A DNA stretch of 64,000 nucleotides from Schistocephalus solidus (Eukaryota; Platyhelminthes; Cestoda; Diphyllobothriidea; Diphyllobothriidae), in the NCBI GenBank assembly GCA_017591395.1, contig WEDG01002915.1:1-64000 (forward strand), written 5' to 3'. The notes beneath the pieces were generated by a model. It ran no database searches and had not been told where the DNA came from. It saw nothing but the letters and a program-made list of their open reading frames with translations. This document shows positions 12,810 through 23,189 of the stretch, piece after piece (positions within the stretch are counted from its first letter, which is position 1; each line of letters starts with the position of its first letter). The translations under genes and the position numbers were made by a program.

Positions 12810-15800
12810 GTGAGCCTTTGTTTAGTTTCCATGCCGTGATCCCTGAGAGTACTAAAGTGTAGTAGTAGTAGATGCAATCACTGACACAAGAGCTTTATTC
12901 ACCTGACGTTTCGGATTCGCACTAGAAACCGTCATCAGTGACACTGTCAGATGATGGGTTCGAGCGTGAATCTGAACCGTCAAGCGAATAAAGCTCTTGT
13001 GTCAGTGATTGCATCTACTTCTTCTCAATTACTTTCTGGGACTCGCATTTTTGCGTGCATCAGAAGTTGCATGAGTACCTACTTTAAAGATATTAGTAGT
13101 CTTGAAAGTGGCAGCTTTATTTCGTTTTCAAAGCATTAATCTAACTGGAAAACCACGCTTTTAGAATGCAGCAGGCTTTAACGTATTTTGTGCCAAACAG
13201 CCTTCTTAAATAGCTTTCACAAATAGGTTTTTCACACCCCTGGTGTGAATCTCTGAAAACTATCCTGATACGAGTCATATATCTCTCCAGGCTTTACTGA
13301 CGTTTACCGTGAAATTATTGTTTTGTGTTATTTCATACTTGTAATGACGTCATTTTAACCCCCATAAAATCATTAAACGATGGATTTTATACTTTTAACC
13401 GCAACTGGACGAAGTCGTATTGGGGAGGGCTAGTGAGTGTTTACCGGATGTCCTTAGGTAAAAACGCATTCCTTTGCAGTAACACAGCCGTTTCCGTACA
13501 AGTGACCAAATATACAAGAGGTCATACTCTACAAGTATTTTGATTGGAAGAACAGACCTTCCTCTTCGTTGTTCCCTCCGGCTTCCCATCTGGCCCCACA
13601 ATGGAGCCTTACGTAATGTGGTTATTTTCGTGTGACAGCGCTTGACCATGAAAATACGTCTTTTCATTTGCGATTTAAAGGTATGCCTCAAGTTAAAAAG
13701 GTATTTCACTCGTATAAAGCAATAACAGGGCAATCGTTCAGCTTACATCTTTATAGGTAGGAACTTAAGCCTGCCCCCGCATACTGTCATAATAACTTCT
13801 GCCGCGGCATTTCTAATTTGCTCAGTAATATTTTAGTTTCTCTGGAATCACAAACAGTGTGTTGGCTTATTGTTGCATTGATTTCACGAGGATGTCTAGC
13901 AAAAGTTTACGCTGATTACCGTGCGTTTATGCATTTTTGCGTTGCCAGGATTCGTAAAAGATTGTACGCCTTGAATGTATAAGCATTCAACCTTGTCGTA
14001 CTACCTAATCTGGAAGGAACCGGGAGATGGTTGCAGTCTGAAAACATATCGAACGGACTTCTGGTTAAGTAGTATAAGACCATTGTCTATTGATCCTTGA
14101 CGATCTCATCCGCTTGTCTGACGCTTAAGCAGTCTTCGGACCACCTTAGCTAATATACATGAGGTGCAGAGGGGAGGAAGTAAAATTACACCTTTGACCG
14201 CTTCAAAATTATCGCCAAGAAAAAGCACTTTTACGATTGCTGAATTGAACTTATAGAGTTAAGCTAGAGAAGTAGTATGCGGACCAAAAAAAGCGACCCT
14301 CAAGAGAGCAGCACTCGAATGCTTTATTAACCGGAAAATCGCGCATAGCAGTATGGACAAAAGAGTAGTCAAGGTATCCACATTTTTAGGCCCAGTTGTT
14401 GCTATATAGGCCTCTGAGAGCAAATCGCGCTCCCTACTGTAACAGCATCTTATGTTTTTTGTCTTCCCTTTCGCTCAAATTAAATGTGTTCTTAGACAGT
14501 AGAGGAAGGCACAACCCTGTTCTGGCATTTTGTATCATACGCTCTCACCTATATCTTATAGCACACCCAACTAAATCACCCAAGATATCAGCTGTCATAA
14601 GATACTGTTTGCTCAACTGTATAATTAGCACGCATTAAATGCACCGGTTAATCCGAGCTTCTTTAGCAGTATATGATAGTGTTATCCTTGTATGTCTTAT
14701 ATTATTAGGAAAAGTGAAGGCACCGTCTGATATTTACAACCACAGAGATATAATTACGCAGTAGTGCAACGTATCCGGTTGATAGGCTTGGAGAAATGGG
14801 TTTTATAAGGTAACTGTTTTCTGACCTCTTTAGCACAAAAAGCCTTGACGTTATTGAGGCGAAAATCAAGGTTTTGCACAGCCAGTGTTCTCACTTGTTG
14901 ACTAATTTGGCCTGCAACAAATCCTTGGAACTTTCTCTTTTGCGAACAAAACATAGACGCCAGATCCAAGAGACCTACTTGGAGCAGCTGAAAAAGGTTT
15001 GCCTTTTGATTGGTCATCTCATCCCGTTTCACCGTTGTTTACACTAATGTTCCCTCAAACTTCTATGTGCCTGCTGTGGGTATTGTTGTCTTGCCTTCTC
15101 ACGCATAAACTTTCACTTCTATTTTTTTAATTCCAGAAAGAATCGGCGGCATCCAGACAGCATGCAAAGTTACTTATAATATACAGATATCTGAAGATGG
15201 AGAAGAAACGTTTTAAAGCTATAAGCTCTCTTTCGCTGGGCATCGCCTCCAACTTTGACTCTTTTCTAGAGGTGGTTGACAAGGTAAATGCAGTACGGTT
15301 CTCGTCTCCGAGGGCCCTGCGTTTTGCTTAAATCCCATTTTTTTGCGAACATGAGGGGCCGTTTTATCAACTGTTTTTTGCCATCGATACAGCTTTTGCT
15401 GTTGTCTTCTCATGGCACGTTACTAGGGAAAGTATGTAATTTAAAAAAGATATGCATTTTTGGTTTAGACGAGTTCGTCGAATGTTTTTATAGCGATTTC
15501 CTGGTTTTCGATGGTATAAATGCGCAAAACGGTGTAAAATGTCGGAAATGTCGGTACATTGTCTGATTGGGGAGAAGTCGTCAAGGTGTAATAGTTAAAT
15601 TCTGATAGTGGTTTAAGTCAAGCTGGGTTTGGAATGACACCAGGCTGGGGGTGATGTTGCATTTGACGGCCAAGTGATGTAAACGATAGTCGGGAGCAAC
15701 GTACGCCAACCCAGGTTTCATAGCTGCCGCCACAAATTCTCTTCCCGATTTTAAAGCCTCAGCTGTGGGCGATCCGGTTTTTTCACCTCGTTGGCGAATC

Positions 15801-18800
15801 AGTTGCCGTAGATGAGGAATGCATAGCTTCTCCGGTTGAATTTTATGGATCTATTCTCAATAGACCGTTCGATTTCTTGTTACGAGAAGTGCACAGGTGT
15901 CCCACAATGCCGGAAAATGAGCCGTGAATGTGTGCTAACGCTGATGGCAAGTAGAACGACTTGGGCACTGGCAGTTTTACTACTTGGTATTACAGTCTTG
16001 AGCCCTCGTGGCGTGCTTTACCCCTTGTCAGTCGCCTCGGCCACACTAATTCCAGAGAACAAGGTGGGTGCGGTAGGAGAGTGCGAACTGGGTACTTTTT
16101 CACTCGTTAACTATATCCCAGTCCATGTACATGTCACTACCGTGCCCTCGACGCAGTGGTGCTTCTCCTTATCTATGATGAACGAACTATCGAAGTGATT
16201 TTTTGAGTGGATTAGCAATCCTTTGTCTTTTTTACAGTTCCGTGCAAGATTGGGTATGCGTAAGCAACTTACTTCTCTTCCGGTCGAGGAGGCCTACAAG
16301 GAGAATATTATGCCTGTTGCAGTTCCTTCATGCCACCTCTCTGCCGCGCGTCAAGTTGATGAACAGTTTCGTCTTCTTCTGCGGCACTTGCTTAAGGGTA
16401 TGTCTTCCTTCCATCTGATAAGTAGACGGCAGTCCGTCTGAACCGCAGTGCACGCTGGAGCAGGACGCATAAGGCGCCACTTTTCAGTAGCATTATTATT
16501 TTGCGTATTTATTGATAATAAAACGATTTTTGTGCCGCATTGTGAGATAAACTTCATATTCATCAGTGATGATCGGATATATAAGCCCACCGAGACAATA
16601 TAGCACCAGGGCTCTGGCAGTATATGAACGATTCTAATATTATTTTTATAAGTAGGGCACATGGACAGAGGAATTAACTGATTATATGACAGTCACTAAG
16701 AAACATTGAATTTCTATAATATCTTTGCTTCATTACTCCGACGCAATTGCGGAACAGACCGCGTACTTTAAAGACTCAATTTAGTGACATGTAAACGGGT
16801 GGAAAACAGGTGTTCCAAGGTTATGGTTTAGAAAAAGCCAGATTTGGTAAGACGGTATGCGGCAGACAAAATTTACCCTAACCGTAACCTTAACCCTTTC
16901 CTCACCTCTTATTTCAAACTTAACCCCAAACTTATACCGAATCCTAATCCCAGATGGTACTTCTTAGTGCGAAATCCGAACGACAACCCCAAATCGGGAA
17001 ACTACAAAACGCTTTACCACTGATAAACGCATGCGCAACATACCTACCGCAATCAAATAAGTAGGTGTGGTATATTAATTAAACCATCGGCTTACGTATT
17101 CAAGCATCCCTTATTCCTGGATTGTTGTCTGTTTTCCGAAATCTTTGGCCTTCCCGTGGGCTGTTGCACAACTTAAGTGGTATTATCGATTGCATTCGCA
17201 CCTCACTATTTGTATACTTACTCGAATAAGGGGAGCTGTCGTCAAAATGCACGACACACGATATCTCATTCGAAGGCATGGTTGTATGGCTTGTGGTATG
17301 GAGGTACAAAAAGCATCATGACATCTTAACTTTTACGGCATACTTTTCATTGCCTTGCAGTAATCAACTGCACACGCGATATTAACTTAGTCTGGTTTGC
17401 CTCTCCTGCCCCCTGACAGAAAAAAACGGTCATTTGCCCCTCCGGCATACCAAGACTATATCCGAAGACAATAGACAGCAGTTCCCATTGCCATAACATG
17501 TCCATGTCTAGGTACCTTTTTAATATGCAACTGATTGGTCAAACCGGCGTTCCATTTCGCTTAGAGGTATTATCTCGCATGTCCCGCGATTACGTGTTTG
17601 TCAGACCAAAGAACCTGAGTGTGGGGCGTTGGGTCGGTGGTGCGCAAGCTGTACTGGCTTTAATCCAGTCCATGCGCAAATCAGCACTTCGACCAGTTTT
17701 GTCCGCCTAGGTGTCCGCAGCAGTAGGTTCTTACCTGCTGCACACTTGGTTCACATCAACTTGTCTGCGATAATTTTCTGTCTTTGACAACTTGACCCTT
17801 GGACCTCGGCTATCAGCTAAGGAAGCTTGTGTGCAGCCAATTCTTACCTCTGTTTGGCCTCTGCACCGCTTACATCGAGTCTAGAGACTACTGAAATTTA
17901 ATTATAGGCAAAGTCGAACAAGCGAACTCGTCATTGCTTTTAAACGTCAATCCCAAAAAACAAATTGCTTATGTTATGGGAATACGTTTACTGAACTTGG
18001 TGATACTCGGTCTGTCCATACCGAATTCATTTTTTCTTCAGCCTCGCGAGATCTCTTCCTGACTTTACCTCTCCTTAATAACCGCTTTAATTGACACTAA
18101 ACCATTGTTTCTGACCACGTTATCTTTGACAATGCACTTTCTCAGATGTATATTTTATTACCAGTGTGAACGGAAACTCACGAAGGAGTGACCATACCCA
18201 CTGTTACTTGAACCACCGGCCACTTAAGTCAGCCGTTCATTCGGGCCAAATATTCCAGAACAGTTACAGTCCACGTGTATTACCTCGAAGTTACCTTGCT
18301 TCGTAGCGCTATCGCTCGGTCTTTCTGGCTCGGCGGTTTTCCTTTGCCAGAAGTTTGCAATATAATTCTGAAGGGTTATTCCGCACTTTGGACAGACACG
18401 GAGATAGTCTGCTAATCAGAAGTTCATTCGGTGGGTCCTCGCAGGCCTGCAGCCGACGTTCAAGCGTAGAGGGAAAGTGCGCACATCAGCTCACATGTGT
18501 CACATTATCCAGCACGGACAGCTTGGTGGCAAAGGACGAATAGGCAGAGATAGATCGCACTGTGTTAGGTGGAACAAACTGTGGTGGGACTATAAATTGT
18601 TTAAAGAGTGACAAAGATCATTCCAAAAGCGATAGCGAGACGATGATAGCCCTGACGTTAAGTAGGACCTTATTCAATGACTCTCTTTTAGAATTCCGAA
18701 TAATCGAATCAACCGCTTGATAGAAATAATTCCGACGCTGTTAACAATTGGTAGGCATCGTCGAGAAAAGCCTAGCAAGTCGACCACTCGAACCCAAGCT

Positions 18801-21800
18801 CTGGTAAGCAAGATGCCGCTAAATCATTAACGCCGCCGTAAAGAAGATTATTATCCTATGTGGGCCGATCACGCCTAGTCCATTCTGTATAAACTGAAAT
18901 AAAAAGTTATATTTAGGTGCAGATACAGTACCGATATGTATGGTGCATCTCCTAAAACTGAACTGATTATAGCGAACTTTGCCATCATTTATTTCTTTCT
19001 AAAAAGAAAACGTTGTCTACTTGGTATGCATTTATCTTCATTTTATTCCCGTCACCCTTTCAGTCGATTGGCGCTTGAGACATAAACGTTAATCCAAACG
19101 GCTTTATTTGTGTTTCAGACGATTTACTTGGCTTGCGAACAGAAATGAACACTGACCCAGCGTCTCTTGAGGGACTTGACTCGCAACTACTGACTACTTT
19201 GGACGAAAAAGTGGCATTCGTGAAGTCGCGGACTGCGGAATCTCGCACACATATAAAGGAATTTTTGCGTATTGCGACCAAAATGTGAGTTTTACAACTA
19301 TTATTTTCTGTTCAATCTTTGCTGTGGAAACCATCTTTTTTGTACAAATTGATCTTATCGCCATGCCCCAGAGTCTGCTACTATAAAGTACTTATTTCCA
19401 ATTTGACAATCCTTTTTGGTTGTTGTCCTAGAAATGTTGACAAGTCCATAGAAACTGCATTCTTTCCCGTCTTCTTAGTCCTTTGATTTGAACGACTATC
19501 CATAATTGCTGCCCGTTTATGCATGAATAGCGACGGTAACTTCCGGTAATTTGGCGCTCATGAAGTCGTTCCGTCAAAACATCCCATTTAGTTAGTGCTC
19601 ATCGCTCTTTTTCACTCTTGCCTTGTTCATTTGGAAAACGTTTCAAGCATTTTCCGTGGCGTTTCGTTATATTTTTAGTTTTGCAAATGCACCACTATAT
19701 TGAATAAACTGTGATTCTGCGTGTAAACCACCGTGCGGATTTCCGTTCAGGATACTAGAACATTCGATAATTATGGGACTCCTCCTAACGACTTTTCGGA
19801 GTGGCGCTTTGTCGTGTTTACTTTGTTTGGGTGCCTATGATGTTTTGTGGCCTTTACTTCAGCTGAAATGACAGCTACCGAACCCCTAACCTCTGACTTC
19901 GTTTTCTTCTTAGGACACATGTGAATCCAAGTGGTTTTATTACAGAAGTCCGACGATTCGTAAATACTTCACTTGATAGTTGGAAAGTGGAATATCGGTT
20001 TTCCGTGGTAAACCGTCACTGCTGTAAAGAGTAAATTGTATCCGATCCCCACGTTGCATGTTCGGAACGAAACCGGGTAGGTAGATAAAGCTTTTGGCTC
20101 TAGTAAAACTGTCCCACATTGTCGTGCATAGTGAAGAATATTTTTCGGATTATTAGCTAGAGTACCTGACGTAGCAGTTGCGAGAAATCCCGCCAGAAGT
20201 GGCTTTATTTTGATTTCCATTGCAATTTTTCGTTTAATGAGTTCTGGGTTTTCATATAACCAAGACTGACCACACTCATTGTCTCACATAAAACGAACCA
20301 TGATGCAGTGGCGCTTACAGATCAAGTTACGGGACATGCTCTTCCCGTTGTGCCTTGGAGCTCAATCTAGAGCCCTTGCAGGTCGTCGCATAGCAACTAG
20401 TAACATATGCATATGGTGGAGTACCGACGAGGACAAGGGAGACTGGAATGGTCATTTCTAGCTTATTAGCCGTCATCAGCCAGTCATACCCAATCGCAAG
20501 TATAAACCACCTGGGATTCGAAGCCGCGATCCTTGATCAGTGATTTGGACGCTCTACCAATGAGCTACAGGCTCGTTGTAGTGTCGGTTTTAAGCGGGAA
20601 TATCAATCTTGATGAAGTGGCGCTCTACGATCAGCTTACGGGACGTGCTTGTCCCCTTGGGTCTTGTAGCTCAAGCTAGAGCCGTCGCAACCAGTAACGG
20701 CTCATTGGTAGATCGTTATACTCAATGACCAAAGATGGCGGGTTCGAATTCTAGGTGTTCAACACTTGGGACTGGCTGATGACGGCTAATATGTAAGCCA
20801 GAAATGGCTATTCCGGTCCCCTGTGTTTGTGTCGGTACTCCATCATATGAAACGAACATTCTTTTGCATCGGAACATTGGCTGAAGCTATTTCGTTGGAG
20901 TCTCAACATTTTCGGAAGCAAAAAAAACAAGTGACCGGCCAAAAGCAAATTTCTTTACGGAAAAAGTAACTGTCCCTCAATTAGAAACATGCCGCACTCA
21001 GGACATCCCTGGCCGACAAAACCAACGTAGAACAAAATTTATTTCTCAGGTTTTTACTATACTAACACACCTTTTGTTCTTTGACACTGGTAGTCACCTC
21101 TACATTAACATATGGCTTGAGCCCAAACGCTGCAGAACTCGAAGCACTTCCACCTCGGGAGAGGTTTCCCCCTCCTTGGGCCTGTCCAAGGGCTGATGGC
21201 TCCAGCATCGGTTGGGGCTGGAGAAAATATTGATGTGTCTTGCACACAATAGGTTCTACCCTAATTCTGTCTAACCGCAAGCGTTAGTGGAAAATGATGG
21301 TCCGAGTATGTGCAGTTACTACCATCCAAACCATCCGGCGGGATGTGCTGTTTGGAGAATTTATTTCTCGGAAGCGTAATAGTGCTCCGGCTGGTTGGCA
21401 GTCTCGAGCACGAAATTTTGTCGTCAGTTAGGACATTTGCGGTCTTTGGCAGTGAAACTTATCTACCCATAAATCATCCACCCATTCACTGTCGGCTCGT
21501 CCGAAGGCTGCCGCTATCACCGTTGTGGTTAATTTCAAAAGGGAGTACAGGTAGTTAGGCCTTGAGTGGGGATCACTTTTCTGGCCGTCACCGATATCAC
21601 ACAATAACTGCCGAGAGCTTAGGTGTCACCAGTTCGCGACGCTGTGAACTTTTGCGTCAGCTAAATCAATTCCGATACTCGATCTTAATATGCTTGTAGT
21701 AAATCAGGGTTTTGTATGCCTTTTTACGTCACTCTTGCTAATTTCGCTTGTACTTTTGACAACTGGACTCGTTTATCGGTGCGATTGGAAATGCCATAGT

Positions 21801-22457
21801 TACTTATTTTGGCCGAATTCCTGTACTAATGTTTCTGACCCTTCATTTCCCCTTTTCGAGAAACTAATGATCCGGAACGAGGTTTCCTGGCGAAGTCGCT
21901 CTGCCTTCTTTAAAATCAATCTGATTGTATGGCTATCTCCTATTCCTGACGCACTTTTGTGCACCGAGAGGCAGACCACACTTTTGATCTGCCATATTTC
22001 TGGGTAGTAGAAGGAATTTTTTAAAATATGGACAGATTAGCAGTGGCTGGAAGTCGGAGAAAACCAGGAATGTAACTATATACTGGAATAACCTTCGGTT
22101 CATGAGACGACGTGTTCTGTGAATTAAATGTTAATCAGCGTTAGAAAACCAGTCTTATTCTCTCTTCTGTCTGAAAGCATATCATTCCACCTATTGTTCC
22201 CCCTTCCTATCCACAGTATGCAGATGCATGAGAAGTCAGTGCAGAGTCTCGGCCTGTGCGAGATATCCGCGGTCGCAGCAGTTCAGGCAAAATGGTTCGA
22301 CTCCAGCAGCCTCTATTGGACCAGTCTGTCTTCGTTGGCTGGGCTCTGTCCGCTGAAGCTGCTTTCAAAGCTTGCTTCAACCCGTTCAGAACTCGATTGC
22401 CTCGAGTCTGAACTGAAAAAACTGCAGTTTTCTGTCGACAACGGGGATGCTTTCTAA
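12607..22457 (+). CDS. Gene 1: coiled-coil protein (six exons, 5' end missing)
   Basis: Six exons join in perfect phase: 12607-12809, 14834-14996, 15137-15283, 16238-16397, 19119-19284 and 22217-22457. The total is 1080 nt, giving 359 residues plus a TAA stop. Each acceptor has a pyrimidine tract and AG; the donors are GTGAGC, GTTTGC (weak), GTAAAT, GTATGT and GTGAGT. The protein is rich in Leu, Glu, Lys and Gln with heptad-like spacing, for example LRLNAELQYLQNAIE near residue 55 and LESELKKLQF near the C-terminus, so it is probably a rod-like structural or complex subunit. No enzyme motif, signal peptide or membrane segment is visible. A divergent augmin (HAUS3-like) subunit is one weak possibility from composition and layout. 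The first exon starts in phase 0 without a Met, so at least one 5' exon is missing. Confidence 0.65.
12810..14833 (+). other. Gene 1 intron with inverted-repeat element
   Basis: The intron starts GTGAGC and ends CTTTAG. Besides the hairpin element at 12861-13025, I see no further gene. A 112-codon minus-strand frame at 13395-13733 has no recognisable domain and is not called. Confidence 0.55.
12861..13025. repeat. Long inverted repeat (hairpin element)
   Basis: The arms 12861-12930 and 12956-13025 are reverse complements over about 70 bp at roughly 85% identity, around a 25-bp loop. Both arms contain the tract GATGCAATCACTGACACAAG followed by AGCTTTATTC. On the minus strand of the left arm, CTGATGA (12932-12938) is followed by a stem of CGGTTTC/GAATCCG and then GAAACGTC, resembling a hammerhead ribozyme core of the short-stem-III kind reported in Penelope-like elements. 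The right arm has the same layout with substitutions in the core. It could be a foldback or a pair of Penelope terminal repeats. Confidence 0.75.
14834..14996 (+). CDS. Gene 1, second recognised exon
   Basis: The acceptor is TTTTCTGACCTCTTTAG. The single first base completes the Pro codon left by the preceding exon. It encodes a helical segment with LLTNLACNKSLELSLLR and QIQETYLEQLKK. The exon ends in phase 0 before GTTTGC, a weak donor. Confidence 0.6.
15137..15283 (+). CDS. Gene 1, third recognised exon
   Basis: The acceptor is a T-rich tract ending TTCCAG and the donor is GTAAAT. It has 49 codons, phase 0 at both ends. It encodes a Lys-rich helical stretch (YRYLKMEKKRFKAISSL) followed by SNFDSFLEVVDK. 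No alternative frame is open across it. Confidence 0.7.
15284..16237 (+). other. Gene 1 intron
   Basis: The intron runs from GTAAAT to TTTTTTACAG. A 120-codon plus-strand frame at 15836-16198 has no recognised domain and no phase-matching donor. Nothing else is seen. Confidence 0.5.
16238..16397 (+). CDS. Gene 1, fourth recognised exon
   Basis: The exon follows CTTTTTTACAG in phase 0 and ends in phase 1 before GTATGT. It encodes 53 residues, including VEEAYKENIMPVAVPS and a helical VDEQFRLLLRHLLK end. Confidence 0.7.
16398..19118 (+). other. Gene 1 intron
   Basis: This 2.7-kb intron runs GTATGT to TGTTTCAG. A run of degenerate telomere-like CCCTAA/CCTTAACC words lies at about 16870-16950. 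A 70-codon frame at 17498-17710 is not recognised. No other feature is supported. Confidence 0.5.
19119..19284 (+). CDS. Gene 1, fifth recognised exon
   Basis: The acceptor is TTTGTGTTTCAG and the donor is GTGAGT. Two bases complete the Asp codon opened by the fourth exon; two bases are left for the last exon. The encoded segment is polar and helical (LEGLDSQLLTTLDEKVAFVK, then HIKEFLRIATK). Confidence 0.7.
20296..20405 (+). repeat. SINE head fragment
   Basis: This is a diverged direct repeat of 20609-20700: GATGCAGTGGCGCTTACAG here against GATGAAGTGGCGCTCTACG there. It is a truncated plus-strand SINE head placed directly before the inverted pair. Confidence 0.55.
20409..20600 (-). mobile_element. 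tRNA-derived SINE (minus strand)
   Basis: The minus strand reads a tRNA-like head with a near-ideal A box (TAGCTCATTGGTAGAGCG) and B-box GGCTTCGAATCCC. A body with TGACGGCTAATAAGC follows, then the tail CCATTCCAGTCTCCCTTGTC ending GTCGGTACTCCACCATATG. It belongs to the same family as the insert at 10606. Confidence 0.75.
20606..20849 (+). mobile_element. tRNA-derived SINE (plus strand)
   Basis: This is the same family as the minus-strand copy just upstream, but inverted. The head is at 20606-20700, followed by a tRNA-like part with GGCTCATTGGTAGATCG and B-box GGGTTCGAATTC, a body with TGACGGCTAATA, and a tail ending GTCGGTACTCCATCATATG. The two outer tails form a 19-bp almost perfect inverted terminus. 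Confidence 0.75.
22217..22457 (+). CDS. Gene 1, last exon
   Basis: The acceptor is CTTCCTATCCACAG. One base completes an Ile codon, then 79 codons run to TAA. The encoded C-terminus contains CEISAVAAVQAKWFDS and ends with a short coiled coil (RSELDCLESELKKLQF). No canonical AATAAA signal was noticed just downstream. Confidence 0.7.
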
Positions 22458-22645
22458 AGAATAGCGAACATACCTGCTAGGTGTATAGTCAAGGATCATC
22501 AAGCTGGCTACATACTGCTCACTTTTTAAATGAAAAGCTACTGCTATCGTTGCCTGGCATTGTCATATCTTCCCATTTGATCCTGTTTATTTTTTCATGC
22601 AAAAGAGATTTTTCATATTTTCATAATACAGTATATCCATATAAA

Positions 22646-23148
22646 TTATGGCACACTACCCTGGTCTGTTTTCTCTACATGTTTTGTATTCTGTTTGGTC
22701 GTGTTAATAACTGCTCCACTGACTGGAAAGTTCATCTGTTCTAAACTACAACCTTGTGGGTTGTAAGCGCACAAGCCATCATAATCAGATAAGCATGAAG
22801 ACCTATCGCATAAGTCATATGCATACATAGTTCGCTCGTCGTAATCGAGGATGGTCCTCTTCGTCTTGGCCTTTAGGCTTAGTTGATAGATCAAGTGCCA
22901 TGGTGGTCGGTTTAACGATGTATTCTGTTTGCCGAAGATCTTATCCTAACTTTTACTGTTAACGTGTCGTTATTGAGCGTCAAAACCATGCAAGCGGTTT
23001 GTTTAAATTCAGATGAATTTTGAGCAGGTGAGACACTTTCAGGGCCGTCTCTGAAATAGCCAAAAGCCGTGTACGTGGAACCAGGTTTCACAGCTTCTAC
23101 GTAGCACCCTTCTCCACATGTGTCATACTTTAGAGGCACAACGAACAC
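22646..23148 (-). CDS. Possible cysteine-rich protein (two frames)
   Basis: Two adjacent minus-strand frames look protein-like. 22912-23148 encodes YDTCGEGCYVEAVKPGSTY and a beta-rich tail. 22646-22894 encodes YDLCDRSSCLSDYDGLC and further Cys and Asn. No domain is recognised and no splice pair joining them was established. They could be two exons of a small secreted protein, one frameshifted relic, or chance. The locus is convergent with gene 1, whose stop codon is about 190 bp away. Confidence 0.25.
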
Positions 23149-23189
23149 AGTTGTTTTACCATTTGACTAAGACGCGGGGGACATCGGAG

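Larger units (their letters stand above)
19285..22216 (+). other. Gene 1 intron
   Basis: The intron runs GTGAGT to ATCCACAG and holds the inverted SINE pair at about 20296-20849. Open frames at 21310-21558 and 21690-22007 have no recognised domains. Confidence 0.5.

Noticed and set aside
15836..16198. 120-codon open frame within a gene 1 intron
   Set aside because: No domain is recognised and no acceptor/donor pair compatible with the phase-0 neighbours was found.
17498..17710. 70-codon frame considered as an exon of gene 1
   Set aside because: The phase-1 end of the 16238-16397 exon pairs exactly with the acceptor at 19118. This frame offers no matching donor and no helical character.
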